A DNA stretch of 64,000 bases, from positions 1 to 64,000 of the forward strand of contig JAWQFJ010016785.1 of assembly GCA_034096865.1 (NCBI GenBank). The letters are read 5' to 3'. Position numbers and translations under genes: made by a program. The first letter of the stretch is position 1. The number at the start of each line of letters is the position of its first letter. Origin of the DNA: Theodoxus fluviatilis. Taxonomy: Eukaryota > Mollusca > Gastropoda > Cycloneritida > Neritidae. The notes under the pieces were generated by a model, which ran no database searches, was not told the DNA's origin, and was given only the letters and a program-made list of their open reading frames with translations. This document shows, piece by piece, positions 12,941-57,834 of this stretch.

Positions 12941-13515
12941 TCAGCCCCTCAGCCTCTACTCGCTTGTTGAAACCATTTCTTTAGACAGGCGGAGATAGGC
13001 TAGCATGCTTTGGGGTTGAATGATGTTCGAGGCGCAGTGCCGTGGTTATATCCCTCTGACAGGAAGAATCTGGGTTTATTAAAATATATAGACTATATTA
13101 TTCTGGCTGCCACCCTGAGTCGTAAATCTGTCCGTGCGTGTAATTCGGTCTGTGTGTGAACGATTCTTGTGAACGTCTACGACGTGCCAAAGCAAAAACA
13201 ATAAGTACTTACAGGAACTTCTCTTCCCTTTGCTCTTATCTACAATATACACCAGTTCCTGGCAGCCCACCCCACCCCCACCCCCCACCCCCAGTGCTCT
13301 CAGCCTCTCAGCCTCTACTCGCTTGTTGAAACCATGTCTTTTGACAGGCGGAGATAGGCGAGCATGCTTTGGGGTTGGACGATGTGCGAGGTGCAGTGCT
13401 GTGGTGCTATCCCTGGGACGGGAAGAATCTGGATTAATTAAAATATATAGACAATATTATACTGGCTGCAACCCTGTGTCGTAAATCTGTCCATGCGTGT
13501 AATTGTGTGTGTGTA

Positions 13516-13585
<70 letters not shown>

Positions 13586-14150
13586 ATACTTGGTGAACAT
13601 CTGCGATGCACCTACCCCTCTGTTTGACTGCATTAGCTTTGGTTCAACTTCTACGACGTGCCAAAGCAAAACCAATAAGTACCTACAGGAACTTCCCTCC
13701 CTTCGCTCTTATCTACAATATACACCAGTTCCTGGCAGAACCCACCCCCACCCCCGACCCCCACCCCCAGTGCTCTCGCCTCTTGCTTGAATACTCGGTC
13801 AGCCCCTCAGCCTCTACTCGCTTGTTGAAACCATGTCTTGAGGTAGGCGAGCATGCTTTGGGTTTGGGCGAGGCGCAGTGCTGTGGTTTTATCCCTGGGA
13901 CAGATAGAATCTGAGTTAATTAATATAGACAATATTATACTGGCTGCAACCCTGTGTCGTAATTCTGTCCATGCGTGTAATTCTGTCTGTGTGTGTGAAT
14001 GATACTTGGTGAACATCTACGATGCACCTACCCCTCTGTATGACTGCATTAGCTTTGGTTCAACGTCTACGACGTGCCAAAGCAAAAAACAGTAAGAACT
14101 TACAGGAACTTCCCTTCCCTTCGCTCTTATAATGAACCACAGGATATCCT
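12941..14150 (+). repeat. Triplicated block
   Basis: Three copies start near 12941, 13301 and 13798 with CCTCTACTCGCTTGTTGAAA and share the segments GGCTGC(A/C)ACCCTG and ACGACGTGCCAAAGCAAAA. The middle copy carries a (GT)n of about 80 bp (13506-13580). Unit content is not recognised. Confidence 0.8.
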
Positions 14151-14215
14151 CGTGCAGAAACATTTGATGTGGGATGCTTGCAGTTCTACTCTTGACCTCC
14201 AGTTTTTCTTCTTTT

Positions 14216-14432
14216 TGGGGGGTGGGGAGTGGGGGGGGGAGGGGGGAGGGAGGGGGGAGGGAGGGGGGAGGGAGGGGGGGAGGGGGGATGAAGGGGGGGA
14301 GGGGGGGGGAGGGGAGGGGGAGGGGAGGAGGGGAGGGGAGGGGGGGGAGGAGGGGGGGGGGGGGGGGGGGGGAGGGGGGGGGGAGGAGGGGGGGAGGAGG
14401 GGAGGGGGGAGGGGAGGGAGGAAGGGGAAGGA
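14216..14432. repeat. G-rich polypurine tract
   Basis: About 215 bp of almost only G and A, with G-runs up to about 17. It is likely to form G-quadruplex or triplex DNA. It is followed by (GTT)n. Confidence 0.95.
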
Positions 14433-15072
14433 TTGTCTGTTTGTCTTTGTTGTCGTTGTGTTATTATTTTATTATTGTTGTTGTTGTTGTTGTTGCAGTC
14501 CTCTTTGGGCAGCATAGTATAGGCCTATGCCTGCACTGAACTTAGAATAAATAATTCTAAAAAGATTAGGAGAGTTCCAGAATGTTGTCAGTAGCCCATA
14601 TAGATTTACATATTATGAAGGTGGTGAAAATTAAGAAATTTTCTACTAACAACCAGACCCCATTTCAGCGAAATGACATAAGAGGTAGACCTACATGGAC
14701 GATGAAGTATCATGACCCTGGTGTCAACGTTTTATTTTCAGCAAGTCTAAAGAAAGCAACTCTTTGAAGTCAAACGTGACGGCGAGACAAACAGCGAATG
14801 CATAAGATTTTAACATGTATATTTATCTATAGTGGTTAAAGACAGTAATTGTAAAGTGGCTGTGTGGTCTGATGGTGTTCGATTGTTACCTCTCGTTTTC
14901 CTAGAACTCAAATGTCTTGGTTGAATGAGTGGAAAAGGTCTCCTACATGCATATCTGCTGTTGGCTGAAAGAATACAAAGCTGAAAGATGGGCAAATGAT
15001 CCAGAAAAAGCTGAATCAAGGTCTGGTTGGCTGTGTCGCTTTCTGAGTGGCTCTGCCACTGTCTGACCCTGA

Positions 15073-15129
<57 letters not shown>

Positions 15130-15189
15130 CCTGTGTGTCTCTGTGTCTATTAGTGGGTCTGCCTTTCTGTCGTTTTGTGTGGGTGCATG

Positions 15190-15229
<40 letters not shown>

Positions 15230-15610
15230 TGTGTGTGTGTGTGTCTGTCCATCTGCTTACTTGTGTCTGTGTGTTTTCCTGTGACTGTCAGAGTGTCTGT
15301 CTGTGTAAAGTCCTCAGCGACGTCCAGTCCAGTTTGAAATGACAGATCAAGCTTCAACGCCTGCTCTCTCCCTCGCGCCTTCCTCCAGCAGAGCCCCCTG
15401 CAAACGACTTCAAATTATATAAGAAATATCTTATTAATTTGAGTCAGGAGTTGTCCCTGATGAAGTTGATTGGACGAGCTGGAATTATCCGTCCATGCTC
15501 CAGCTCAGAGAAGGAGATTACGGGAAGTCGCGAGCAGCCGCCCATCCGAAGCACGTATCCAACCCATCTTTGCTGCGTCTTCAGTTTGAACCTGAACTTG
15601 TCACAACCTT
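14433..15610. other. No gene seen; TG and GTGC arrays
   Basis: Contains (TG)n at 15076-15130 and (GTGC)n at 15189-15232; otherwise unassigned. Confidence 0.5.
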
Positions 15611-15619
15611 TCATAATAG

Positions 15620-18600
15620 TCCCCCCCCCCCCCTACTTAGGTCTGTCTTTCATGATAATACCCCCCCTTACTTAAGGCTGTTTTTCATTATAGTTTTCCC
15701 CCTGACGGAAGATCGTCTTTCAAAATAGTTGTCCACCTTACGTCTTTCATAAAAAAATTCCCCCTAACTTAGGGCCCTTTCATAATAGTTTTCTTCTTAC
15801 ATAGGGTTGCAATTCATGATAGTTTCCCCCCTTACTTAGGGCCATCGTTCATGATAGTTTCCTCCTAAATAAGGCTGCGCTGCTTTTCGTGAAATTTTTC
15901 CCCTTTCGAAGGGCAATCTTTCATTATAGTTTCCCCCCGCCGTACTTAGTGCTGTCTTTCGTGATAGTCCCCCCTCCCCTCCACCATCACCACCACTCAC
16001 ACACACCTAAGAACTATCTGTCATAATAGTTCCCCTCTTACATAGCACTGTCTTCCATGATAGTTACCCCCCCCCCCCCCTACATAGGGTTGCATTTCAT
16101 GAGTTCCCTCCCTAATTAGAACTGCCTTTCATGACAGTTCCCCCCCTACATAGGACTGTCTTTCATGACAGTTCCTCCCTTATATAGGACTGCCTTTCAT
16201 TACATTTTCCTCCTTACATAGTGCTGTCTTTCATGGTAGTCCCCCCCCCCCCCTACATAGGACTGTCTTTCATGACAGTTCCTCCCTTATATAGGACTGT
16301 CTTTCATTACAGTTTCCTCCTTACATAGTGCTGTCTTTCATGATAGTTCCCCCCCCCCCTACATAGGACTGTCTTTCATGATAGTTCCCCCCTTACATTA
16401 GACTAGCTTTCATGATAGTTCCCCCCTTACATAGGGTTGCATTTCATGAGTTCCCCCCTTAATTAGGACTGCCATTCATGACAGTTCCCCCCTTACTTAG
16501 GACTGTCTTTCATGACAGTTCCTCCCTTACTTAGTGCTGTCTTTCATGATAGTTCCCCCCTTAATTAGGACTGTCTTTCATGACAGTTCCTCCCTTACTT
16601 AGGACTGTCTTTCATGATAGTTCCCCCCTTACTTAGTGCTGTCTTTCATGATAGTTCCCCCCTTACTTAGGACTGTCTTTCATGACAGTTCCTCCCTTAC
16701 TTAGGACTGTCTTTCATGATAGTTCCCCCCTTATTTAGTGCTGTCTTTCATGATAGTTCCCCCCTTACTTAGGACTGTCTTTCATGATAGTTCCCATCTT
16801 ACATGAGACTGTCTTTCATGATAGTTCCCCCTTACTTAGGACTGCCTTTCATGACAGTTCCCCCTTACTTAGGACTGCCTTTCATGACAGTTCCCCCTTA
16901 CTTAGTGCTGTCTTTCATGATAGTTCCCCCCTTACTTAGGACTGTCTTTCATGACAGTTCCCCCCTTACTTAGGACTGTCTTTCATGATAGTTCCCCCCT
17001 TACTTAGTGCTGTCTTTCATGATAGTTCCCCCCTTACTTAGGACTGTCTTTCATGACAGTTCCTCCCTTACTTAGGACTGTCTTTCATGATAGTTCCCCC
17101 CTTACTTAGTGCTGTCTTTCATGATAGTTCCCCCCTTACTTAGGACTGTCTTTCATGACAGTTCCTCCCTTACTTAGGACTGTCTTTCATGACAGTTCCC
17201 CCCTTACTTAGGACTGTCTTTCATGATAGTTCCCCCCTTACATTAGACTAGCTTTCATGATAGTTCCCCCCTTACATAGGGTTGCATTTCATGAGTTCCC
17301 CCCTTAATTAGGACTGCCATTCATGACAGTTCCCCCCTTACTTAGGACTGTCTTTCATGACAGTTCCTCCCTTACTTGGTGCTGTCTTTCATGATAGTTC
17401 CCCCCTTAATTAGGACTGTCTTTCATGACAGTTCCTCCCTTACTTAGGACTGTCTTTCATGATAGTTCCCCCCTTACTTAGTGCTGTCTTTCATGATAGT
17501 TCCCCCCTTACTTAGGACTGTCTTTCATGACAGTTCCTCCCTTACTTAGGACTGTCTTTCATGATAGTTCCCTCCTTACTTAGTGCTGTCTTTCATGATA
17601 GTTCCCCCCTTACTTAGGACTGTCTTTCATGATAGTTCCCATCTTACATGAGACTGTCTTTCATGATAGTTCCCCCCTTACTTAGGACTGTCTTTCATGA
17701 CAGTTCCCCCCTTACTTAGGACTGTCTTTCATGATAGTTCCCCCCTTACTTAGTGCTGTCTTTCATGATAGTTCCCCCCTTACTTAGGACTGTCTTTCAT
17801 GACAGTTCCTCCCTTACTTAGGACTGTCTTTCATGATAGTTCCCCCCTTACTTAGTGCTGTCTTTCATGATAGTTCCCCCTTACTTAGGACTGTCTTTCA
17901 TGACAGTTCCTCCCTTACTTAGGACTGTCTTTCATGATAGTTCCCCCCTTACTTAGGACTGTCTTTCATGATAGTTCCCCCCTTACTTAGGACTGTCTTT
18001 CATGATAGTTCCCATCTTACATGAGACTGTCTTTCATGATAGTTCCCCCCTTACTTAGTGCTGTCTTTCATGACAGTTCCCCCCTTACTTAGGACTGTCT
18101 TTCATGATAGTTCCCCCTTACTTAGGACTGTCTTTCATGATAGTTCCCCCCTTACTTAGGACTGTCTTTCATGACAGTTCCCCCCTTACTTAGGACTGCC
18201 TTTCATGATAGTTCCCATCTTACATGAGACTATCTTTCATGATAGTTCCCCCCTTACTTAGGACTGTCTTTCATGACAGTTCCTCCCTTACTTAAGACTG
18301 TCTTTCATGATAGTTCCCTCCTTACTTAGTGCTGTCTTTCATGATAGTTCCCATCTTACATAAGACTGTCTTTCATGATAGTTCCCCCCTTACATAGAGT
18401 TGCATTTCATGAGTTTCCCCCTTAATTATGACTGCCTTTCATGACAGTTCCCCCCTTACTTACGACTGTCTTTCATGATAGTGTTGCCCCTTAAAGGGCT
18501 GTCTTTGATAATAGTTTCCTCCTTACTTCCTCCGTCTTTCATGACAGATTCCCCCTTACGTAGGTCTGTCTTTTATGATAGTTTTCTTCTTACTAAGTGC

Positions 18601-19250
18601 CGTCTTTCATGATAGTTTCCTCCCACCTTACTTAAGGCTGTCTTTTATGATAGTTCCGCTCTGACATAGTGCTGTCTTTCATGACAGTTCCCCCCTTTCT
18701 TAGGGCTGTCTTTCATAATAGTCTCCCCCCTTAACAAAGGGCTGTCTTTCATGATAGTTCCCCCCCCCCCCCCCCCCTCTCCCTTACAAAGGGCTGCCTT
18801 TTATGATAGTTCCGCTCTTACATAGTGCTGTCTTTCATGATAGTTCCCTCATTACTTAGGACTGTCTTTCATGACAGTTTCCCCCTTACTTAGGACTGTC
18901 TTTCATGATAGCTTCTTCTCTTACTTAGGGCTGTCTTTCATAATAGTCTCCCCCCTTAACAAAGGGCTGTCTTTAATAATAGTTCACACACACACCACCA
19001 CCCTCCCTCCCGCCCTACTTAGGACCGCTTTTCATGACAGTTTCCACCCTTACACAAGGCTGCCTTTCATGATAGTTTCCCCCACCATACATGTACTTAG
19101 GATTGTCTTTCACAATAGTTCCACCCCCTCCATCCACCTCCACCCACCCACCCCACCCCTTAGTTAGGGCTGTCATTCATGATAGTTCCCACCACCACCC
19201 CCTTGCACAGGGCTGCCTTTAATAAAAGTTTCCCCTGTTACTTAGGGTTG
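15620..19250 (+). repeat. 3.6-kb minisatellite of about 34-bp hairpin units
   Basis: Roughly 100 copies of a unit like CTTACTTAGGACTGTCTTTC followed by ATGACAGTTCCCCC. Each holds an inverted repeat ACTGTC-(6 nt)-GACAGT; a common variant has GATAGT, which still allows a G-U pair if transcribed. The central 16.4-18.4 kb is most regular and contains a higher-order duplication of about 844 bp (for example 16439 and 17283). The edges are degenerate, as expected for unequal exchange. Confidence 0.95.
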
Positions 19251-19577
19251 TCCTGTGCGTGGTATTCACGTGACGTCATTTCATCAGTCTGTTTTTAATG
19301 GCCTCACCATGCTGCACGTGGCTATCAACAGTTTTCAAAGGGTACACATGCCTCCCAAGGGAACAAGACTTGCGACTTCATCCCTACAGTGTGTTACTTT
19401 ACGTTGGCCAATTGGCAACCCTTATTTAACAGGTCCTGTCTATTATACATTCTCCTGAGAACTTGTCTGAAGTAAAGGCAAGGACGCTATGGTTGAACCA
19501 AATGACCAGGAAAACCACCACCACCACCACCACCAACCACCACCACCAACCGCCAACCGCCAACCACCAACCGCCAA

Positions 19578-19612
<35 letters not shown>

Positions 19613-19724
19613 ACCACCACCACCACCCAAAACTTTTTAAAAACCCACACAGATGCTGGAATACTTTATCAAAGATTCCATATCCTTTCCCCAAAGTTGA
19701 CATGCCTTCCTTCCGTTGTCGGAA

Positions 19725-19805
<81 letters not shown>

Positions 19806-19860
19806 ACTCTCTGTGTCTCTGTCTCTCTTTGTCTCTGTCTGTCTGTCTGTCCCTGTCTGT

Positions 19861-19901
<41 letters not shown>

Positions 19902-20062
19902 CCTCCCTGTGTCACTCTCTGTCTCTCTCTGTCTCTCTCTCTCCCCCTCTCTCTCTGTCACTCTGTCTGTCTCTCTGTGTCACTCTCTGTCTGTCTCTCT
20001 GTGTCACTCTCTGTCTCTGACTCTCTTTGTCTCTGTCTGTCTGTCTGTCCGACCGTCCGTCC

Positions 20063-20103
<41 letters not shown>

Positions 20104-20167
20104 AGTCTGTCTCTGTCTCTCTGTGTCACTCTCTGTCTGTCTCTCTGTGTCACTCTCTGTCTCGTAC
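19251..20167. repeat. CCA/CCG and TC microsatellites
   Basis: A short unique stretch (19251-19505), then (CCA)n with CCG interruptions (19506-19627) and a long TC field (19727-20162) with TGTCTC interruptions. Confidence 0.9.
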
Positions 20168-20305
20168 CGAGATACTTGTTGATGAACTCGGGTCAGAGCG
20201 CTCGCCCGCAGTCGCATGCAGCTCACAGCGGTCTTGGCGATCGAAAGTGCACGGACCCTAAAGTTGTATTCTCGGGCAAATTGCTCCATTCGTATTGCCT
20301 CCTTC
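20168..20305 (-). other. Candidate orphan exon
   Basis: A GC-rich block between microsatellites with an open minus-strand frame QKEAIRMEQFAREYNFRVR and following helical-looking residues, preceded by GCGCTCTCAG and ending near CTCG/GTACGA. Acceptor- and donor-like edges fit an exon of about 130 bp, but no family is recognised. Confidence 0.2.
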
Positions 20306-20404
20306 TGCCTGAGAGCGCAACAGGGTAACTGTCAGGACAGTTATTTCAGTTGTTTAACCATTTTACACCCCTCTTTTCAAGCCTCTACTTTTTTTCTTTT
20401 TCTT

Positions 20405-20422
20405 CACACACACAGACAGACA

Positions 20423-20465
<43 letters not shown>
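20405..20465. repeat. CA microsatellite
   Basis: (CACA) and CAGA units over about 60 bp. Confidence 0.9.
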
Positions 20466-20466
<1 letters not shown>

Positions 20467-20793
20467 TCACCGTTTCTCCTCCGCCCACTTTCTCCTACAC
20501 CACCTCTCGATCTCTTCGTCCCTGGATCATGTGGTAACTGTGAGCTGATTTCACTCACAAATATCACCGTTTTATGAAACCTAAAACTCGTCTTCCTCCG
20601 AGTAATGTAAATCATCCCTGCTCAGTTGACATTTTACCCTGTACAGCTCAGTTGTGTTTTTTGTCTTATACCTGAAGAAGATTTTGAAGGTTAAAATTTG
20701 CATTTGTAACTCGCCCTGTTTTAAAGCGACTTCTCATTACCGCCGTTGTTTTAGTTCAGTAAGTAAAGAGTAAAATGCCCCGAGTCCCAAACA

Positions 20794-21507
20794 TGTTTCT
20801 TCTGGACATCTGGCCCCTCTCAAGTTCTTGGACAGCAGATGCCTACTCTGCCCACCCACCCCCCTCTTCCCACGCATTCCTGGTACCACCTCCCATCCCG
20901 CACCCTCTCCGTCCCATGCCACGCCTTTCTCTTGACCCCTCCCCGGAACCCGGCGGTTTCGGGTTTTATGAAATATATTGAGGTGACCGCTTGTGCTTAG
21001 AGCAGAGTAGAGTGGAGCAGAATAGAGTATGGACTCATTCTTGCAGCTACTGAATAAATGGATGAAATGGGAACCGACTGACTACATTTTTTCCGGACGT
21101 CATCTGTTCTAAAATGTAGCGGCACCAGCATTGACGTTGCTGGGGCTACGGTGCAGGTTTTGGGAACTTTTCCCCTGCCTCCCAAGTGTTGGGCGGCAGA
21201 TGCACAGAGGGACATGGAGTCAGTCGGTTCCCATTTCATCCATTTATTCAGTAGCTGCAAGAATGAGTCCATACTCTATTCTGCTCTATTCTACTCTGCT
21301 CTAAGCACAAGCGGTCACCTCAATATGTCCCATAAAACCGGAAAACGCCGGGTTACGGGGAGGGGTCAAGAGAAAGGCGTGGCATGGGACGGAGAGGGTG
21401 CGGGATGGGGGGTGGTACCAGGAATGCGTGGGAAGAGGGGGGGGGGGGGGCAGAGTGGGCATCTGCTGTCCAAGACCTTGGGAGGGGCCAGATGTCCAAA
21501 AGAAACA
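20794..21507. repeat. Large inverted repeat, 290-bp arms
   Basis: Arms 20794-21083 and 21218-21507 are near-identical inverted copies with a 134-bp spacer. Differences are mostly single bases and a C/G homopolymer length. No transposon termini or flanking duplication could be recognised. Confidence 0.9.
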
Positions 21508-23495
21508 GAGTGGAGGCACTGAAGACATACACATGCAAGGAGGCATAGGAAGGCGAGGCTGGCATGGGAGGGTATGGCTTCAGTAGGCATTTGTGTCCAA
21601 GAGTCTGGTGCGGGAATGGAATTGGAGAGGATGTTTACAATGAAAGAAAAACAGTGCTGAGTGGGCAGCCGAACTGACCACATGGTGACAGACTGGAAAA
21701 TAGGAGCGGCTCATGCACAGAAAGCAAAGTCAGCAAAGTTGTGTCACCCTGTTACATCATGTATGTGTTAAATATTGAGTCTGAGAATAGGCCTACGTTT
21801 ATTACTTGTAATTATAATAATTTAGCATTTTAAGAAATTGTATCACAGATAATGTAGTCTTAAAATCTTCTGAGAGAAATATCAGTAAGAAGTGTTCTGA
21901 GAGCGGAGAGTCTGGTGAATTCCACCAGAATGGGCCTCATAGTCAGTTGGGCGGCAAGACCTTCCTACAGGTACAAGTCGACTGGATCGGCAGTCCAAGG
22001 ATTACAACAGTATGTCCTCCACAGGCAATGTGCTACGGCAAGGATGGCAGTTTGTTCTAATCTTTACATGGCAGTGCTTCATCCTGCCTAGTCAAGTGAA
22101 CTTTACCTGGCAGCCCTGATGCTTTGATGATAAAAGCAGTGTTCATGTCCTATTTCTACACGAACACATCCACACCTACTAACATATGCAGCCATAATCA
22201 TGTCTAGCAGTCCAATCTTGTTTATCACATGCAGAAGATAAGCTAGACCACATAACTTTTCAAACTGTTTATTGATTATTTCCTCACAGATCCTTAACAG
22301 GTCGTTTCCATCTGTAAATTCCATCAAAATCAAAGTAACTTCATGCAGACTGTGCACCTCTTAGTCAAACACTGTATAAAAATTAATGCAGAGTTTAAAT
22401 AAGTTAAAAATCACATCCACCAGCTTCTTTATCACATATTTTTTTCTCAGTGCTAAGTACTAAGTATAGTGCACTTGAAAAAAAACTCTGTGCAAAAACA
22501 GATGGGATTGCATGGATAATTTTATCAATCAAGCCATGAATATCACCTTAATGGGCATGATGAATATCACTTTCTCAACAGACTTTCAAACAAGATGAAA
22601 GCATTTGTGACTGAGCACCACAAAATAAGTCATAGGTTGGTTTTTGCTATTGGTATCATTTCAAAGCTATGAGTTTAAGCCTTCCAAAGGTACCAAAATC
22701 ATGTTTGTATCTCAAAACATTATAGAAATTACAATTATGAGAATGAGACAAGAAGTTGGAGAAAATTGCTACACAAGTGTGAGTATGGAACGTTTGATTG
22801 GTCCTTTTTCAAATTATGTTAACTCCACAGATTCACTTTCTATTCTTAGACAGACAACACTACACAAAATATTCCAGACAGGAAGAGTAGTGAGAAAATG
22901 AAATATACATTGGTAAGGAAGCCATTGCTGCAGGAAAAAGTCTTCATTGGGATAAATGAACTCCACATATCTTTTTATTTTTAGGGAGTTCTGCTGAATA
23001 AGCATTTGTTGATTTACATATTACATCAGCAAGAAGTTGATTCTAAAGGAGCAAGAGAGTAAGAAAATATCCGAGCAGAAAATGCACCTGGCTGACCCCA
23101 ATAGATGCTACAGTGCTGTGTATTGAAGCGACCAGTGCAACTTATGACCCATTTCATGGTATTTCGTCACATTTTGTCCCTCATTGTAGTTCTAAGAAGT
23201 TGTCTTTTAGTCAAACATTAACAAACACTTACCACATTGAAAGATTTGACAAAATCCAAGAATGCTCAATTGCCTAACCCTTATGCATGTCATGCCATTT
23301 TCACAACTTTTCAAAATAATGAAACCACAATCAATGGACCATGGCGCTCAAAACAGCATCATAATACTATCTTAATGTCTGGTGCTGTATTTGGTCATGC
23401 ATGCATGTTCATGCTTTTATGAGTATTCATGCATGATGCATGCTCATTTAGGCACTAATCCACAACTGTTCAGGTGTGTTTGTTTATGTGTGCTT

Positions 23496-23528
<33 letters not shown>

Positions 23529-23544
23529 CACGCACACGCACATG

Positions 23545-23589
<45 letters not shown>

Positions 23590-24130
23590 ACGCACGCACC
23601 TGTCATGGTTTTACAGAAACATAATTTGCATAGAAGAGTTATTCTTAAAACAGACAAATCCACTAAATGTTCTATGTGGAAATCATGTGTCAAAAAGTGA
23701 ACATTTTCACAATATAATATCTTATAAACATAAGATATTTCAGAGGAGGTACTCTAATTAATATCAACACATAAATTCACCAAACTGAATCTGGACAAGA
23801 ACTCTGCATACAATGCTAGGTACTGTACATCAAACAGATAATTCCTTATAATCATCACCTTCTCAACACTTTAAAACAAACACTGCAGCTATGTGAATGC
23901 CTTGTAATGGAGTATACACACACTTTAGATTGACAAACTGTTGACAAATTTCATAGTCTTTCTCAATCCATAACAAATCATCAAATCACATTACATGCCA
24001 GTTCACTACATTAGAGCTTCCCGAGTAAAAGTCCACAGGGCAATGCAATGTAAAACAGGCATACTGCATTTCAACATACCATTCTTTTCTCTGGGTATTA
24101 GTTTTGTGTGTCCTTGACAGCACTGCTGTG
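21508..24130. other. 3' flank of the acyl-CoA oxidase gene; no gene seen
   Basis: AT-rich sequence with a (CA)n array at 23500-23590. Minus-strand frames at 22103-22357 begin like a terminal exon (VHSLHE) but lack a targeting signal; the true last exon is at 24676. Confidence 0.5.
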
Positions 24131-24136
24131 TTTATT
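24131..24136 (-). terminator. Candidate poly(A) signal of the acyl-CoA oxidase gene
   Basis: AATAAA on the minus strand about 540 bp downstream of the stop codon. It would give a 3' UTR containing the AGT/CAA trinucleotide array. Another AATAAA lies near 22263. The choice between them is not supported by anything else seen. Confidence 0.3.
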
Positions 24137-24339
24137 CTAATTCATGCAGCAAACATTGTTGCAGCACAGCTTAAGCAAGAAAAATCCTGTGCTACCCTCC
24201 CACATGTATATAGCAGGACTTATCATGTCTCATTTGGGTGGCAGCTTTAGCTGCTTCTCTGATCTCTTTGCTTCTGCAGCAGTAGTAATAGTTGATGAAA
24301 TGGTCACTGTAGTCGTCACTGTACCTTTGCTATTGTTGC

Positions 24340-24662
24340 AGCACTCCTACAGCAGAAGTAGTAGCAGTAGTAGTCATTTTAATAGTAGAAGTAGGAGGTG
24401 TAGTAGTAGTTGTAGCTGTAGTAGTCATACTAATAGTAGAAGTAGGAGGTGTAGTAGTAGTTGTAGCTGTAGTAGCAGCAGAACTGGAAACAGTAGTAAT
24501 TCGAAGTAGTACTGGTGGTAGTGGTAGTACATGTAGTATCAGTAGTAGTGGTAGTACATGTAGTACTGGTGGTAGTGGTAGTACATGTAGTATCGGTAGT
24601 AGCAGAGCAAGTAGCTGCTGCTACTGCTGTTGCTGTTGTTGTTGTTGTTGTTGTTGTTGTTG
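24340..24662. repeat. AGT/GTT trinucleotide array
   Basis: Degenerate (AGT)n with GTAGTACATGTAGTA units and a terminal (GTT)n (24630-24660), immediately 3' of the acyl-CoA oxidase stop codon, probably within the 3' UTR. Confidence 0.9.
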
Positions 24663-24675
24663 ACACTGGCACATC

Positions 24676-57522
<32,847 letters not shown>

Positions 57523-57672
57523 TTTGCAACAGGCTGATCATGTGACTTAGCGACCTTCGACCGTCGTGTACGTGACGTGATTCACAAGCGTGAAGCGCAG
57601 CAGCGGACCGCACAGGGCGATGACGTCACGTCACGTGACTTAGCCTGTTGCCATGTCGAGCATGGGTAGCTG
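57523..57672. promoter_or_regulatory. Shared head-to-head promoter region
   Basis: The 150 bp between the start codons of the acyl-CoA oxidase (minus) and ARF-like (plus) genes. It contains a full CRE (TGACGTCA, 57621-57628), an E-box palindrome GTCACGTGAC (57630-57639), a second site TCATGTGA (57538-57545) and a half CRE near 57573. Both flanks carry the same short block, TGACTTAGC after the E-box and AGCCTGTTGC toward each gene, giving quasi-symmetry. No TATA box was seen. Function is inferred from position. Confidence 0.6.
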
Positions 57673-57834
57673 ATGGCCATGGAAGAATCGTCGCTCTCAA
57701 GGCACTCCACAGTAGTGAGATCAGGGCTGGTGGTAACGGGGGGTGTGCTTTCCTTACTGGCCGCCTATGGTCTCTACCGCCTCTGGACGCGTATATCCAA
57801 CAGGGACGAGTACTTCGACCAGATGGTCAATGTG
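57673..57834 (+). CDS. ARF-like GTPase with N-terminal membrane anchor, exon 1
   Basis: Fifty-four codons starting MAMEESSLSRHS; a single hydrophobic segment at about residues 16-37 (SGLVVTGGVLSLLAAYGLYR) is followed by basic residues and ends YFDQMVNV. Donor GTGAGT, phase 0. The second ATG (57679) has the better Kozak context (G at -3, G at +4), so the protein may begin MEESS. Joined to exon 2 it gives a membrane-anchored small GTPase, a layout known for ARL10-type proteins. The first ATG of the region (57653) opens a six-codon uORF whose TGA overlaps the main ATG. Confidence 0.7.

Noticed and set aside
22103..22357. Minus-strand frame starting VHSLHE after an AG, as the last acyl-CoA oxidase exon
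   Set aside because: It has the right phase and first two residues, but is 80 residues too long and has no targeting signal; 24676-24744 gives VHPAY... and ends AKL with a better acceptor.
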